Source: Priestia filamentosa (GTDB lineage: Bacteria > Bacillota > Bacilli > Bacillales > Bacillaceae_H). Taken from it: 64,000 nucleotides of DNA. Within the stretch, counting starts at the first letter, position 1. Each line of letters starts with the position of its first letter. The notes under the pieces were generated by a model. That model worked only from the letters and a program-made list of their open reading frames with translations, did no database searches and was not told the DNA's origin. Below are positions 34,830 to 45,400 of the stretch, piece after piece. Position numbers and translations under genes: made by a program. The stretch lies in the NCBI RefSeq assembly GCF_900177535.1, contig NZ_FXAJ01000002.1, positions 372,001-436,000 of the forward strand. The letters run 5' to 3'.

Positions 34830-37800
34830 ATGAAGGAACGAGAACTTTTTCACCTATCACATCCTCAAAAAAGGATATGGTATATAGAAAAAATTAATCC
34901 AGATCAATCAGTTCATAATATTGGAGGAGTAGTTAAAATTAAAGGGAAAGTAGATTTTACCTCCCTTAACTCTTCAATAAACTTTTTTATAGAAACTAAC
35001 AGTGGGATACGTCATCGTTTTATAGAAACAGAAGGAAATATAAATCAATATATTAAAGAATACCAACATTCTTCGTTTCCACTTCATGAGTTTAATAATG
35101 ATGAAGAATTAGATCAGTGGGTCAAGCAGCAATCTAGTATTCCCTTTAATTTATATGATAGTGATTTATACGAATTTCATATATTTACTCTTAAAGATAG
35201 TAGGGAGAGCGGCTACTTTATAAAGGTTCATCATATAGTGTCCGATGGATGGTCAATGAATATAATGACTAAAGATATAGCGGAACATTATGTGAATCTT
35301 ACTAACAATGTGACAGTCTCTCCATCAAATCGTACGGAATATAACTGTTTTTTGGAAAAGGAAAAAGAATATATCTCATCTAAACTGTTTTTAAGAAATA
35401 AAAAATTTTGGAATAGCAAGTTTACTCCGCTACCAGACAGAAGTGAAAAAATAGAATTAAGTAGCGCTGAAGGAAAGAGGCGGTCATACGAGCTTTCATA
35501 TAATCAATCCGAAAAGATAAAGAGATTCGTGCAAAAAATAGATGTTTCTGAATACTCTTTCTTTGTAGCTCTTTATTATATATATATGCATAAAACAGAA
35601 AGGGAACGTGATATAACGATAGGAATGCCTGTATTAAATCGTTTTGGCAAGAAAGAGAAGGATATTGTAGGAATGTTAGCTAGTACTATGCCTTTTAGAT
35701 ATACAATAGACGATTACTTATCTATTGAAGAGCTTCTCATAGATATAAATAGAAATTTGACTCATTGCTACTTTAACCAAAAGTACCCATATGATTTACT
35801 CGTTCAAGATTTGGAACTTAAGAAAAAAGGGTATGGTGACCTTTTCGGCATATGCATTAATTACTATAATACAAATCTTCCAACAAACTTAGACGGACTA
35901 CAAATAGAAAATAAAGAACTTTATAATGGTACACAAATATATGATTTACAAATGGTTATTAGATCATGGTCTGAAGGCCTATTCAATTTGGATTTAGATT
36001 ACAAAGTTCATAAATATAGTGATATTCAGATAGAAATGATGTTCAAATCTATACTCTTTCTTATAGATCAAATAATTGATTCGCCTCAAAAAACTATTAA
36101 TGACATTGAAGTTATTCCACATTTAATAAAGCATAAAATGTTGTATGAATATAATAAGACGGCAGTGAAATATCCACAAAGTAAAACAATTTATGAGCTG
36201 TTTGAAAGACAAGTTAAAGTCTCTCCAGAAGAAGTAGCATTAGATATGAAAGGAGAGAAAATCACTTATAGAGAATTAAATCGTAAATCAAATCAACTTG
36301 CAAGGTATTTGATTAAGTCAGGTGTTACCCGTAACAATATAATAGGTATTCTAATGAAACATTCAATAGAAACCATTATAGGGATTATAGCTGTACTTAA
36401 AACAGGGAGCGCTTACCTACCCATCGATTTTACTTTTCCGTCTAAACGGATTAACTATATGATAGAGGACTCTAAGTTATCTTTTATACTAACTAACCTA
36501 AATGTAGATAAATTGGACATTCCTAAACAAATCAATATAGTTAATGTAAATTCAAAAGAAATTTACATAGGAAATGCTGGGAATTTACATGTAAGTGTGG
36601 ATCCTCAGGATCTTGCATATATCATTTACACTTCTGGATCTACTGGGGAACCAAAAGGAACTATGGTGACTCACCAAGGTTTGGTTAACTATACTACTTG
36701 GGCTGTAAAAGAGTATATTGGGTGTAGGAAAGAGGTTTTTCCTTTGTACTCTTCTATTTCGTTTGACCTTACAATAACATCAATATTTCCTCCGCTGATA
36801 TCTGGTAATCAAATTGTTATTTATCCACAAAATGAGAATGAATATGTGTTACATCAGGTTATTAAAGATAAAAAAGCAACCATAATTAAATTAACACCCT
36901 CACACTTGACACTTTTATTAGATTTAGATGCAAACTACTCAACTATAAAAACAATGATTGTAGGAGGAGAAAATTTTTCTACAAGTTTGGCAATAGCAAT
37001 TCAAGAAAAGTTCGGACCCTCTGTTAAAATATTTAACGAATATGGACCAAGTGAAACTGTAGTAGGATGTATGATTCATGAATTTAACGTTGTTCAAGAT
37101 AAAGGAACTTCTGTCCCCATTGGAAAACCAATACAAAATACTGAAATATACCTCCTAGATTCTAACCTTCAACCTGTGCCAATGGGAGAGAAAGGAGAAA
37201 TATATATATCAGGTGCTGGAGTCTCTAAAGGATACTTAAATAGGAGTGAATTAACAGAAGAACGTTTTATAAATAATCCTTTTTCTAATAACGATCGTAT
37301 GTATAAAACAGGTGATTTAGCTAAATTCATTGATTTATACACAGTAGAGTATTTGGGTAGGGAAGATGATCAAATTAAACTTCAAGGATTTAGAATTGAA
37401 AGAACTGAAATAGAAAACCTACTACTGCAGTATCCCGAAATAAAAGATACTATAGTGATAGATTTTGAAGATCAAAACCATTATAGATATCTGTGTGCAT
37501 ATTTTACTGCAAAGTCTCAGTTAGCCTCTGCTGATTTAGTTGAGTTTTTAGAGTCACGCTTACCTACGTACATGATTCCTTCTTATTATATACAACTAGA
37601 CGAAATACCGCTCACTGTAAATGGAAAGGTAGATAGACAAGCATTACCAAAGATCAAGAACTACAATGATAATATTTCTAATAATATAGAGAGTAGTGAG
37701 GCCTTTTTAAATACTGTCTCTGACATATTAAATGTAGAAAATGTTGAAATGACAGATAATTTTTACTACTTAGGTGGAGATTCTATCAAAGCCATACAAC

Positions 37801-39314
37801 TATCTTCTAAGTTAAGTGAAAAGGGGTTATCAATAAAAATAAAAGATATTTTAGCAAACCCAATTATGAAAGATATGTTATTACATTTAGAAAAAGCTAA
37901 GAAGAGTTTTAAGTATGATTCTTCCCCATGTTATGGAGAGTTGTTACCACTTCCAGCTCATTCTTGGTTTCTTGAGAGACAATTAGACAACATTAATCAC
38001 TATACACAATCTGTACTATTAAACTTATCAAGTACAGAAAACATGCAATTATTAATACCAGCTATACAATATGTTGTAAATAGACATGATTCCTTTCGAT
38101 TAAATTATGATAAACAAAAAAACACTTTCTATTTTAATGATAACTATATAGAACACAAACTAGATATCGAAACCCATAATTTAAAAGATTTGTCTGTAGA
38201 TATGCAAATGAAAAGAGTAGTAGAAATTGGAGAAATAGCGAAGAAAACTATAGATATTACGAAAGATTTTCTATTTAAAGCGCTCATCCTTCAATTAGGA
38301 AACCAGAACGTGAAGATTCTTCTTATAGCACATCATATAGCTGTTGATGGAGTTTCATGGAGGATCATTCTGGAAGAGATTTATAAAGTTCATAAGCAAC
38401 TTGAAAGTGGTAAAAAGGCTTTTTTACCGCCAGTTAGTAATAATATTCAAGAGTGGGCTTCACATTTAAAATTATATAGTGAAAACATATCACAAGAAGA
38501 AAAAGAATACTGGAGTGGAGTTTACACAAGTAAAGCATACAATCAACAAGTAAATGATTTTAATCTAGGTAAAGATTTATTAGAGGATTGTGAGATTGTA
38601 ACTGAGAGTTTAGCAGAGAGTACTACTTTTCAATTATTAAACAGGGCAAATGAAACCTACAATACGAAAGCTTCTGAGCTAATGATAATTGCCTTATCAA
38701 TGGCTTTATCGAAATATATGCGTGAAGAAAATGTAGTAATAGAAATAGAGGGTCATGGTCGTGAAGAAATTTCAGAAAATATTGACGTGTCTACTACAGT
38801 AGGGTGGTTTACTAGCCTCTATCCGGTTGTATTAAACGTGAAAGAAGGTAATTTACAAGACAATATTAAAAACTTAAAAGAACAACTCCGCAATGTTCCA
38901 AATAAAGGAATGAGTCATGGTGTACTAAAATATTTATCTGAAGAAATAAACTTTCACCCTAAAAAGTTAATCCGTTTCAATTATCTTGGTGACTTTGATT
39001 CTATCTTCTCTAATAAGCTATTTAATTTTATAGAAGAAGAATCGGGAGCGGAAAATAGCAAGACTAACGAGCTCGACAGTTTAATAGACATTAATAGCTA
39101 TGTATTTAACAAAAAACTTACATTCTCGTTTACTTATAGTCGTAAAAAGTTCGAATCTACGTCGATTCGTACATTAATTAAAAAATACGTAAAAGAATTG
39201 AATGGAATAATTTCACACTGTTGCTCTATTGATAATAGAGATTTTACACCATCTGACTTCGATACTATTGACCTTTCTAATAAGGATCTTGAAAGTATCT
39301 TCAATATGGAATGA
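34830..39314 (+). CDS. NRPS-2: starter C - A(Asn) - T - E, prodrug-initiation module
   Basis: A 1494-residue single-module synthetase. The C domain (about 1-430; H134-H135, D139, HHIVSDGWS) has the N-terminus HPQKRIWYIEK typical of Bacillus lipoinitiation C domains. The A domain (about 450-955) has pocket D-L-T-K-I-G-E-V-G, matching the Asn code DLTKLGEVG with one Leu-to-Ile change. T has S985 in GGDSI. The E domain (about 1035-1470) has H1168-H1169-D1173, EGHGRE, TVGWFT and RFNYLG. It should build N-acyl-D-Asn, as XcnA, ZmaO and ClbN do, for later removal by the peptidase encoded next door. By domain logic this is the first enzyme of the line although its gene is third. Confidence 0.92.
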   Translation: MKERELFHLSHPQKRIWYIEKINPDQSVHNIGGVVKIKGKVDFTSLNSSINFFIETNSGIRHRFIETEGNINQYIKEYQHSSFPLHEFNNDEELDQWVKQQSSIPFNLYDSDLYEFHIFTLKDSRESGYFIKVHHIVSDGWSMNIMTKDIAEHYVNLTNNVTVSPSNRTEYNCFLEKEKEYISSKLFLRNKKFWNSKFTPLPDRSEKIELSSAEGKRRSYELSYNQSEKIKRFVQKIDVSEYSFFVALYYIYMHKTERERDITIGMPVLNRFGKKEKDIVGMLASTMPFRYTIDDYLSIEELLIDINRNLTHCYFNQKYPYDLLVQDLELKKKGYGDLFGICINYYNTNLPTNLDGLQIENKELYNGTQIYDLQMVIRSWSEGLFNLDLDYKVHKYSDIQIEMMFKSILFLIDQIIDSPQKTINDIEVIPHLIKHKMLYEYNKTAVKYPQSKTIYELFERQVKVSPEEVALDMKGEKITYRELNRKSNQLARYLIKSGVTRNNIIGILMKHSIETIIGIIAVLKTGSAYLPIDFTFPSKRINYMIEDSKLSFILTNLNVDKLDIPKQINIVNVNSKEIYIGNAGNLHVSVDPQDLAYIIYTSGSTGEPKGTMVTHQGLVNYTTWAVKEYIGCRKEVFPLYSSISFDLTITSIFPPLISGNQIVIYPQNENEYVLHQVIKDKKATIIKLTPSHLTLLLDLDANYSTIKTMIVGGENFSTSLAIAIQEKFGPSVKIFNEYGPSETVVGCMIHEFNVVQDKGTSVPIGKPIQNTEIYLLDSNLQPVPMGEKGEIYISGAGVSKGYLNRSELTEERFINNPFSNNDRMYKTGDLAKFIDLYTVEYLGREDDQIKLQGFRIERTEIENLLLQYPEIKDTIVIDFEDQNHYRYLCAYFTAKSQLASADLVEFLESRLPTYMIPSYYIQLDEIPLTVNGKVDRQALPKIKNYNDNISNNIESSEAFLNTVSDILNVENVEMTDNFYYLGGDSIKAIQLSSKLSEKGLSIKIKDILANPIMKDMLLHLEKAKKSFKYDSSPCYGELLPLPAHSWFLERQLDNINHYTQSVLLNLSSTENMQLLIPAIQYVVNRHDSFRLNYDKQKNTFYFNDNYIEHKLDIETHNLKDLSVDMQMKRVVEIGEIAKKTIDITKDFLFKALILQLGNQNVKILLIAHHIAVDGVSWRIILEEIYKVHKQLESGKKAFLPPVSNNIQEWASHLKLYSENISQEEKEYWSGVYTSKAYNQQVNDFNLGKDLLEDCEIVTESLAESTTFQLLNRANETYNTKASELMIIALSMALSKYMREENVVIEIEGHGREEISENIDVSTTVGWFTSLYPVVLNVKEGNLQDNIKNLKEQLRNVPNKGMSHGVLKYLSEEINFHPKKLIRFNYLGDFDSIFSNKLFNFIEEESGAENSKTNELDSLIDINSYVFNKKLTFSFTYSRKKFESTSIRTLIKKYVKELNGIISHCCSIDNRDFTPSDFDTIDLSNKDLESIFNME

Positions 39315-39330
39315 GAAAGGATAGATAATA

Positions 39331-42300
39331 ATGAAGTTAAAGGTGTTTATAATCTTTCTCGTTTTTCTTTTTCATACCTTATCAATTGTTCCATATCAGA
39401 TAGTTAAGGCTGCTGATAATTACGCAATACATGAGAAACGTCTGGATTCTTTTATAGAGGAGCAAATGGATGAAGGTAGGATTCCGGGTTTGTCTGTAGT
39501 AATTGTTCATGGTAAGAACGTAATTTATCAAAAAGGTTTTGGTTATGCGAATGTGGAAACAAAAAAGCCTGTTACAAAAAATACGTTATTTGAAATTGGA
39601 TCAAATAGTAAAGCTTTTACCTCTTTAGCTATACATCAACTAGCTGATCAGGGGAAAATTAAATTAGATGATCCTGTAAAGAAGTATCTACCATGGTTTG
39701 ATATGAAATATGAAGGTGAGTATAAGGGGGAAAAGGTTGATAGAGAAGTTGACATAACTATAAATCAACTTCTATTTCATACAAGTGGTATACCTTTTTC
39801 TACTGTGAAAGACATACCTGAATCTACGAAAGATACAGCTCTGGAAACTACAGTTAAAAATCTAAGGAATCAAAAACTTAACACATATCCAGGTGAAAGT
39901 TTTGAGTATGCTAGTATGAACTATAATATTTTAGGGTTAGTAATTCAAGAGGTTACAGGACAGTCATTTGAAACGTATATGAATAACAATATTTTGGGAA
40001 CTCTTGGATTAGATAATACTTTTTTAGTTGAAAATACAGTACACGAAAAAGAGATGGCGCAAGGCTACAAAATAGGTTTTCTAAAGCCGCTTAAGTTTGA
40101 TGCACCTACTTATAGAGGGAACACTCCAGCAGGATACTTTACCTCTAATGGAGTAGATATGGCTAAATGGTTAAAGTTACAATTAGGGACTCTTGATACA
40201 GCCCCCAACATTGAGCAATCGATAAAAGAAACACATATACCGAATAGATCCATTCCACCTTCGAGTGATGGAACTTCTTATGCTGGTGGATGGGAGGTTG
40301 CTCAAAAAGGGAGTGGTGAGTTTTCGCATACAGGTAGTAATCCTAACTTCTCTTCATTTGCAGTATTCCGTCCTGGCGAAGAATTAGGTGTAGCTGTAAT
40401 GGCTAATATAAACTCAGATATAGTACAAAATATAGGACAAGGATCACTGGATATACTTTTAGAAAAAGAAGCGGTAATGGAAACGAAAGATATTTATAAA
40501 ACAGTAGATGCTTTCTCATTTACGCTTCTATTATTCCTTATTCCTTTTATAGTTAGTACCTGTTACTTCCTATTTACTCTTATTATGCAATGGATAAGAA
40601 AAGAGAGAGTTCTTGAAGAATCCAGAATGAAGAGGCTTGGTGTTCCTTCTGCTACATTAGTATTCTTGCTCTTAGAAATTTATGCAATTATGGCTTTTCC
40701 TTCAGTTTTCTTTAATGGGGTTGATTGGGGATTTATCGATGTTTGGGCCCCTATAACAATGAAATTTGCTACTATTGCTATATTTATAGGAAGTGTTCTA
40801 TTTTGTCTATATTTATCTCTAACAATTATGTTTCCTTCAAAAAAGAACAATAAAAATTTCTTTTCTCTTTTGATACTAAGTGTTATAAGTGGTTTTGGAA
40901 ATGCGGTAATTATATTCATAATAAATGAATCATTAAACCAAACAGATCACTCTAGAACTAAATTAGCTATTTATTTTGGCTTAGGAATCTTTGTGTATGT
41001 TTTGACTCAAAAGATTGTTCGAACCCATTTAATAACTCTTACAAACCATTTCATTTACCAAAAAAGGACTGAATTGTTAGATAAGATTCTAAACACTCCC
41101 TACGAGACAGTAGAAAAGATGGAAACAGAAAAAATCCAATCAACATTAAACAATGATACTGAATCAATAAGTAATCATGCTCCATCTATTATTACGGGTA
41201 TTACAGATTCAATTACGTTAGTTTGTTGTTTAGTATATCTCGGGGTCATTAACATCTATGGATTACTATTATCAATAGGAGTCATACTTGTTGCAGCAAC
41301 TTTCTATTACTTTGCCGGACAATCTGCAAATAAATTATGGGAGCAAACAAGGAACATACAGAACATATTCTTTAAATTTATTAATGATTTAACAGGAGGG
41401 TTTAAAGAGTTAAATATCGATAAAAATAAAAGAATTGCGTTTAGAAACGATATGGAAGGTACTTGTCATCAATACAACATTAAGCGAACAAAGGGAGGCC
41501 TTAAGTTTGCTAATGTTTTTATTATAGGAGAGCTGTTATTTGTTGTAGTAATTGGGGCTATTACTTTCCTATTTCCACTCTTATTTGGTAATGTGCAAAG
41601 TGAACTCCTTAGAAGTTATGTTTTTGTATTTCTTTATATGACAGGACCTATCCACAGCATACTTAACGCTATACCTAACGCAATTCAAATGAAAATTAAC
41701 TGGAAACGTATTAACAACTTTTCTAAACAGTTGGACAACCCGGAAAGTCGAGTTAGTAGATCAATAGATAAATTTCAAAGTGCTTCCAATGTGAAGTTAA
41801 ATGTTGATAGTGTTGAATATACGTATGAAAGTAGTGACGGAGACTCATTTGAAGTAGGGCCCATAACCTGTGAGTTTACATCAGGACAGATAACCTTTAT
41901 TACAGGAGGGAATGGAAGCGGTAAGTCTACTTTAGCAAAACTTATCTCAGGTCTTTATTCTCCTACAAGAGGAAAGATAAAGGTGAATAATCAAGAGGTT
42001 GATACAGAGGAATTGAGTGAGTTATACGCTGCGATATTCAGTGACTACTATTTATTTCAAAAGATTTATGGGATTGATTGTAGTAAAGAAGAATCCACTA
42101 TTAGGGAATACTTGAACATATTAAATATAGAAGAAAAGGTTGATGTTAGAGGTGGAAAGCTCAGTACCACAAAGCTTTCAACAGGACAAAGAAAGCGAAT
42201 TGCTCTACTTATTAGCTATCTTGAGGACAAAGAAATTTATTTATTCGATGAGTGGGCAGCCGATCAAGATCCTGGATTTAGGCACTTTTTTTATACGAAC

Positions 42301-42453
42301 CTTCTTCCCGAATTAAAAAAGAAAGGGAAATGTATTATAGCTATTACACATGATGACCGCTATTTTAATGTTGCTGATCAGCTTATAAAGATGGAAAGAG
42401 GCCAAATCATGCTAGAGGAAGAGTCAAGGAGCAAAAGTAAATTTAGTTATTAG
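39331..42453 (+). CDS. D-Asn-type prodrug peptidase fused to cyclic-peptide-type ABC exporter (ZmaM-like)
   Basis: A 1040-residue fusion. Residues 1-28 are a signal/anchor. Residues 30-375 are an S12 serine peptidase facing outwards, with S91 and K94 (SNSK), Y193 and HTSG. About three transmembrane helices (about 390-505) follow, as in ClbP. Next come an ABC transmembrane domain (about 515-785) and a nucleotide-binding domain with GGNGSGKST near 859, the LSTGQRKR signature and a FDEW Walker B. ClbP, XcnG and ZmaM cleave N-acyl-D-Asn from a pre-antibiotic during export. As I recall, ZmaM has this same added ABC part. Located between the D-Asn module and NRPS-3, it should export and unmask the product. 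One uninterrupted frame; no frameshift. Confidence 0.9.
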   Translation: MKLKVFIIFLVFLFHTLSIVPYQIVKAADNYAIHEKRLDSFIEEQMDEGRIPGLSVVIVHGKNVIYQKGFGYANVETKKPVTKNTLFEIGSNSKAFTSLAIHQLADQGKIKLDDPVKKYLPWFDMKYEGEYKGEKVDREVDITINQLLFHTSGIPFSTVKDIPESTKDTALETTVKNLRNQKLNTYPGESFEYASMNYNILGLVIQEVTGQSFETYMNNNILGTLGLDNTFLVENTVHEKEMAQGYKIGFLKPLKFDAPTYRGNTPAGYFTSNGVDMAKWLKLQLGTLDTAPNIEQSIKETHIPNRSIPPSSDGTSYAGGWEVAQKGSGEFSHTGSNPNFSSFAVFRPGEELGVAVMANINSDIVQNIGQGSLDILLEKEAVMETKDIYKTVDAFSFTLLLFLIPFIVSTCYFLFTLIMQWIRKERVLEESRMKRLGVPSATLVFLLLEIYAIMAFPSVFFNGVDWGFIDVWAPITMKFATIAIFIGSVLFCLYLSLTIMFPSKKNNKNFFSLLILSVISGFGNAVIIFIINESLNQTDHSRTKLAIYFGLGIFVYVLTQKIVRTHLITLTNHFIYQKRTELLDKILNTPYETVEKMETEKIQSTLNNDTESISNHAPSIITGITDSITLVCCLVYLGVINIYGLLLSIGVILVAATFYYFAGQSANKLWEQTRNIQNIFFKFINDLTGGFKELNIDKNKRIAFRNDMEGTCHQYNIKRTKGGLKFANVFIIGELLFVVVIGAITFLFPLLFGNVQSELLRSYVFVFLYMTGPIHSILNAIPNAIQMKINWKRINNFSKQLDNPESRVSRSIDKFQSASNVKLNVDSVEYTYESSDGDSFEVGPITCEFTSGQITFITGGNGSGKSTLAKLISGLYSPTRGKIKVNNQEVDTEELSELYAAIFSDYYLFQKIYGIDCSKEESTIREYLNILNIEEKVDVRGGKLSTTKLSTGQRKRIALLISYLEDKEIYLFDEWAADQDPGFRHFFYTNLLPELKKKGKCIIAITHDDRYFNVADQLIKMERGQIMLEEESRSKSKFSY

Positions 42454-42466
42454 GGGGAATTGACTA

Positions 42467-45400
42467 GTGACAAAATTAGAAAAGAAAAACGTGGAAGATA
42501 TTCTTAGTTTGACCCCAACACAAAGGGGAATCCTTTTCCATGCTATTAAAGACCCGGAGAGCGAAGAATATTTTGAACAAATCACTTTAGATATTTCAGG
42601 TGAAATAGATCTGTCAATTTTTCAGGAAGCATGGAATATTGTTGTTAAAACGAATGAGCAACTGCGTACATTATTTAGATGGGAAAACATTCAAGAGCCT
42701 GTTCAAATCGTTTTAAAGGAACATAAACCTGAAATCATTTTTCACAACTTTCAAAAGTGTAATGGTGAGGATGAAAATAAGCTAATTGAAAATATAAAAA
42801 ATGAAGATATACAAAATAAGTTTGAACTTACAGATGTTCCATTTAGAATTCACTTGTGCCGAATTGAAGTCAGTACTTATAAAATGATTATAAGTCACCA
42901 CCACATATTATATGATGGGTGGAGCAATGGAATTATTTTGAAAGAATTTTTACAAGCTTATCAAAATCTAAGTACATCAGGACAAACTAATTTTCCTATC
43001 AAAAAGAAATATAAAGATTTTCTGAAGTATTTAAAGAAACAAGATGTTGAGGAACAAAAATCATTTTGGGAAGAATACCTTAAAGGTTATAATACACCCA
43101 TTATAATGGGTGCGAAAAAAACAGGAAGTAATATTGCCAGAAACGATTACCATCAAAGTATTAAACTTTCTAAAAGTAAAATCGAAGAGTTTACAAAGAA
43201 ACATGAGGTAACATTGGCATCATTTATATATACAACGTGGGGGTTAGTACTACAAAAATATAACAATACCAACGATGTAGTTTTTGGAACAACTTTATCT
43301 GGAAGAGCAGATACTTTTTCAGGAGTTGAAGAAATTGTAGGACTGTTTATTAATACTTTACCATTAAGAGTAAAGAGATCAAGTGGGGAAAGGGCTGTAA
43401 ATCTCGTTAAATCAGTTAACAAAAACCTTTTTGAATGGGAGAGATATAGTAAATACTCCTTAACGGAAATAAAAAAATGTTCTAATTTGAAAGACGTACC
43501 AGATTTGTTTGATTCGATTATTGTTGTAGAAAATTATCCTCTTGACGATATTGTTATGAGTCAACAAAAAAATATAAGCTTTAATTCTTATTCTTCTTTT
43601 GAAATGACAAATTACGGATTAACAATCAGCGTTACACTTAGCAAAGAGTATATTGAGATAGATTTTACTTATGATGCACGAAAGTTTGAGTCATCTTTTA
43701 CAGCACAATTAGCAAACTACTTTTTATTAATTGCAGAACAAGTATTGCAGGATAAGATTCTTGATCAAATTGAAATCATTTCTACTGCCGAAAAAAATGA
43801 AATCCTCCATAAATTTAACAATACGGATAGAGCGTTGAAATCTGAACTAACTATTAGTCAGTTGATTGAACATCAAACAACGAAGACACCTCATCAAATA
43901 GCTGCAGTTTATAAAGAACATTCCCTTACTTACGCAGAATTAAATCATTTATCAAATGCCTTATCACATACTCTTATTAGAAATGGAGTACAAAATGGTG
44001 ATGTTGTTGGTATTATGACAACTCCTTCTTTAGATATGATAGTAGGGATACTTGCTATAATTAAGGCAGGAGCAGCCTATATGCCAATAGACCCTGATTT
44101 TCCTTCCGAAAGAATATCGTATATGTTAAACGATAGCAATTCTACTATGCTACTTACTAACGAAGAGGATTCACAGAAAGTGGAATATTTACACGCTTTT
44201 AACCACATGAATGTAATATCACTGAATAATAAGAACAACTTTTCTGAAGATACATCCAACCCAAAACTAACCTATAGCTTGTCAGATCTATTTACCGTGT
44301 TGTATACATCTGGAACAACGGGAAATCCAAAAGGTGTTATGGTAAGTAATAAAAATGTAATTAACGTAATTGAGTGGTTTGGGAAAACATATAAGATGGA
44401 TAGGGGAAAGAATTTACTGCAATTAACCAATTATATATTTGACCCGAGTATCGAAGATATTTTTGGATCACTATCATTTGGTTCTACGTTATATATAGCT
44501 GACGAAAATTTAATGATGAATCCTGTTGATTTCTGCCAATATGTGAATGATAACGAGATAAATATTATTAATTTTATTCCAACAATGGTGAAAGAATTAC
44601 TACTTAATGATTGTAAGTTGCCAAGTTTAAAAACGATTATCCTTGGTGGAGAGAAATTAGAAAATGCTCTTAAAAATCAACTGCTTCAAAAAGGATATGA
44701 GGTTTATAATAACTATGGGCCGGTCGAGACTACAATAGATGCATTAAGTGAAAAGTGTACAGAAGACGACGTTACATTAGGTAGCCCTATAGCGAATGTT
44801 AAATGTTATATAATGGATAAAGATATGAATCTTAACCCTATAGGCATCCCTGGAGAATTGTATATTTCGGGCTTTGGTGTTTCAATGGGATACTTAAACT
44901 TATCAAGCAAAACAGAGCAAAGTTTTTTGCGGAATCCTTTCCAACCAGGTGAATTAATGTATAAAACAGGAGATATAGCAAGATGGTTACCAAATGGAAA
45001 AGTTGAGTTCCTCGGTAGAGCAGATTATCAGGTTAAGATTAGAGGATATAGAGTTGAATTGAATGAAATAAATAGTTTGCTTTTGCAACATGAGCAAATT
45101 GAAAATTCACTTGTTGTAGATATTACTAATTCAAGAGGTAACAAGGAGCTCTGTGCTTACATTGTTTCAAACGATTATGTAGTAAAAGAGAATATAGTTG
45201 CTTACTTATCAGAACGGCTACCAGCCTATATGATACCTTTACATTTTATTCATTTGGAAAAATTACCATTAACATCTATAGGTAAGATTGATCGTACAAA
45301 ATTACCTTACCCCTTAGTAGAAAAGAGCTGTGAATACACTTCTCCCGTCAATGACGTAGAAGAGGATTTAGTAGAAATATGGTCTTCAGTACTTGGAATC

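Noticed and set aside
39331-42453. The 1040-residue peptidase/transporter as two genes joined by a sequencing error.
   Set aside because: The frame is continuous with no internal stop, ribosome binding site or start at the junction, and the same kind of fusion is known from ZmaM-like proteins.
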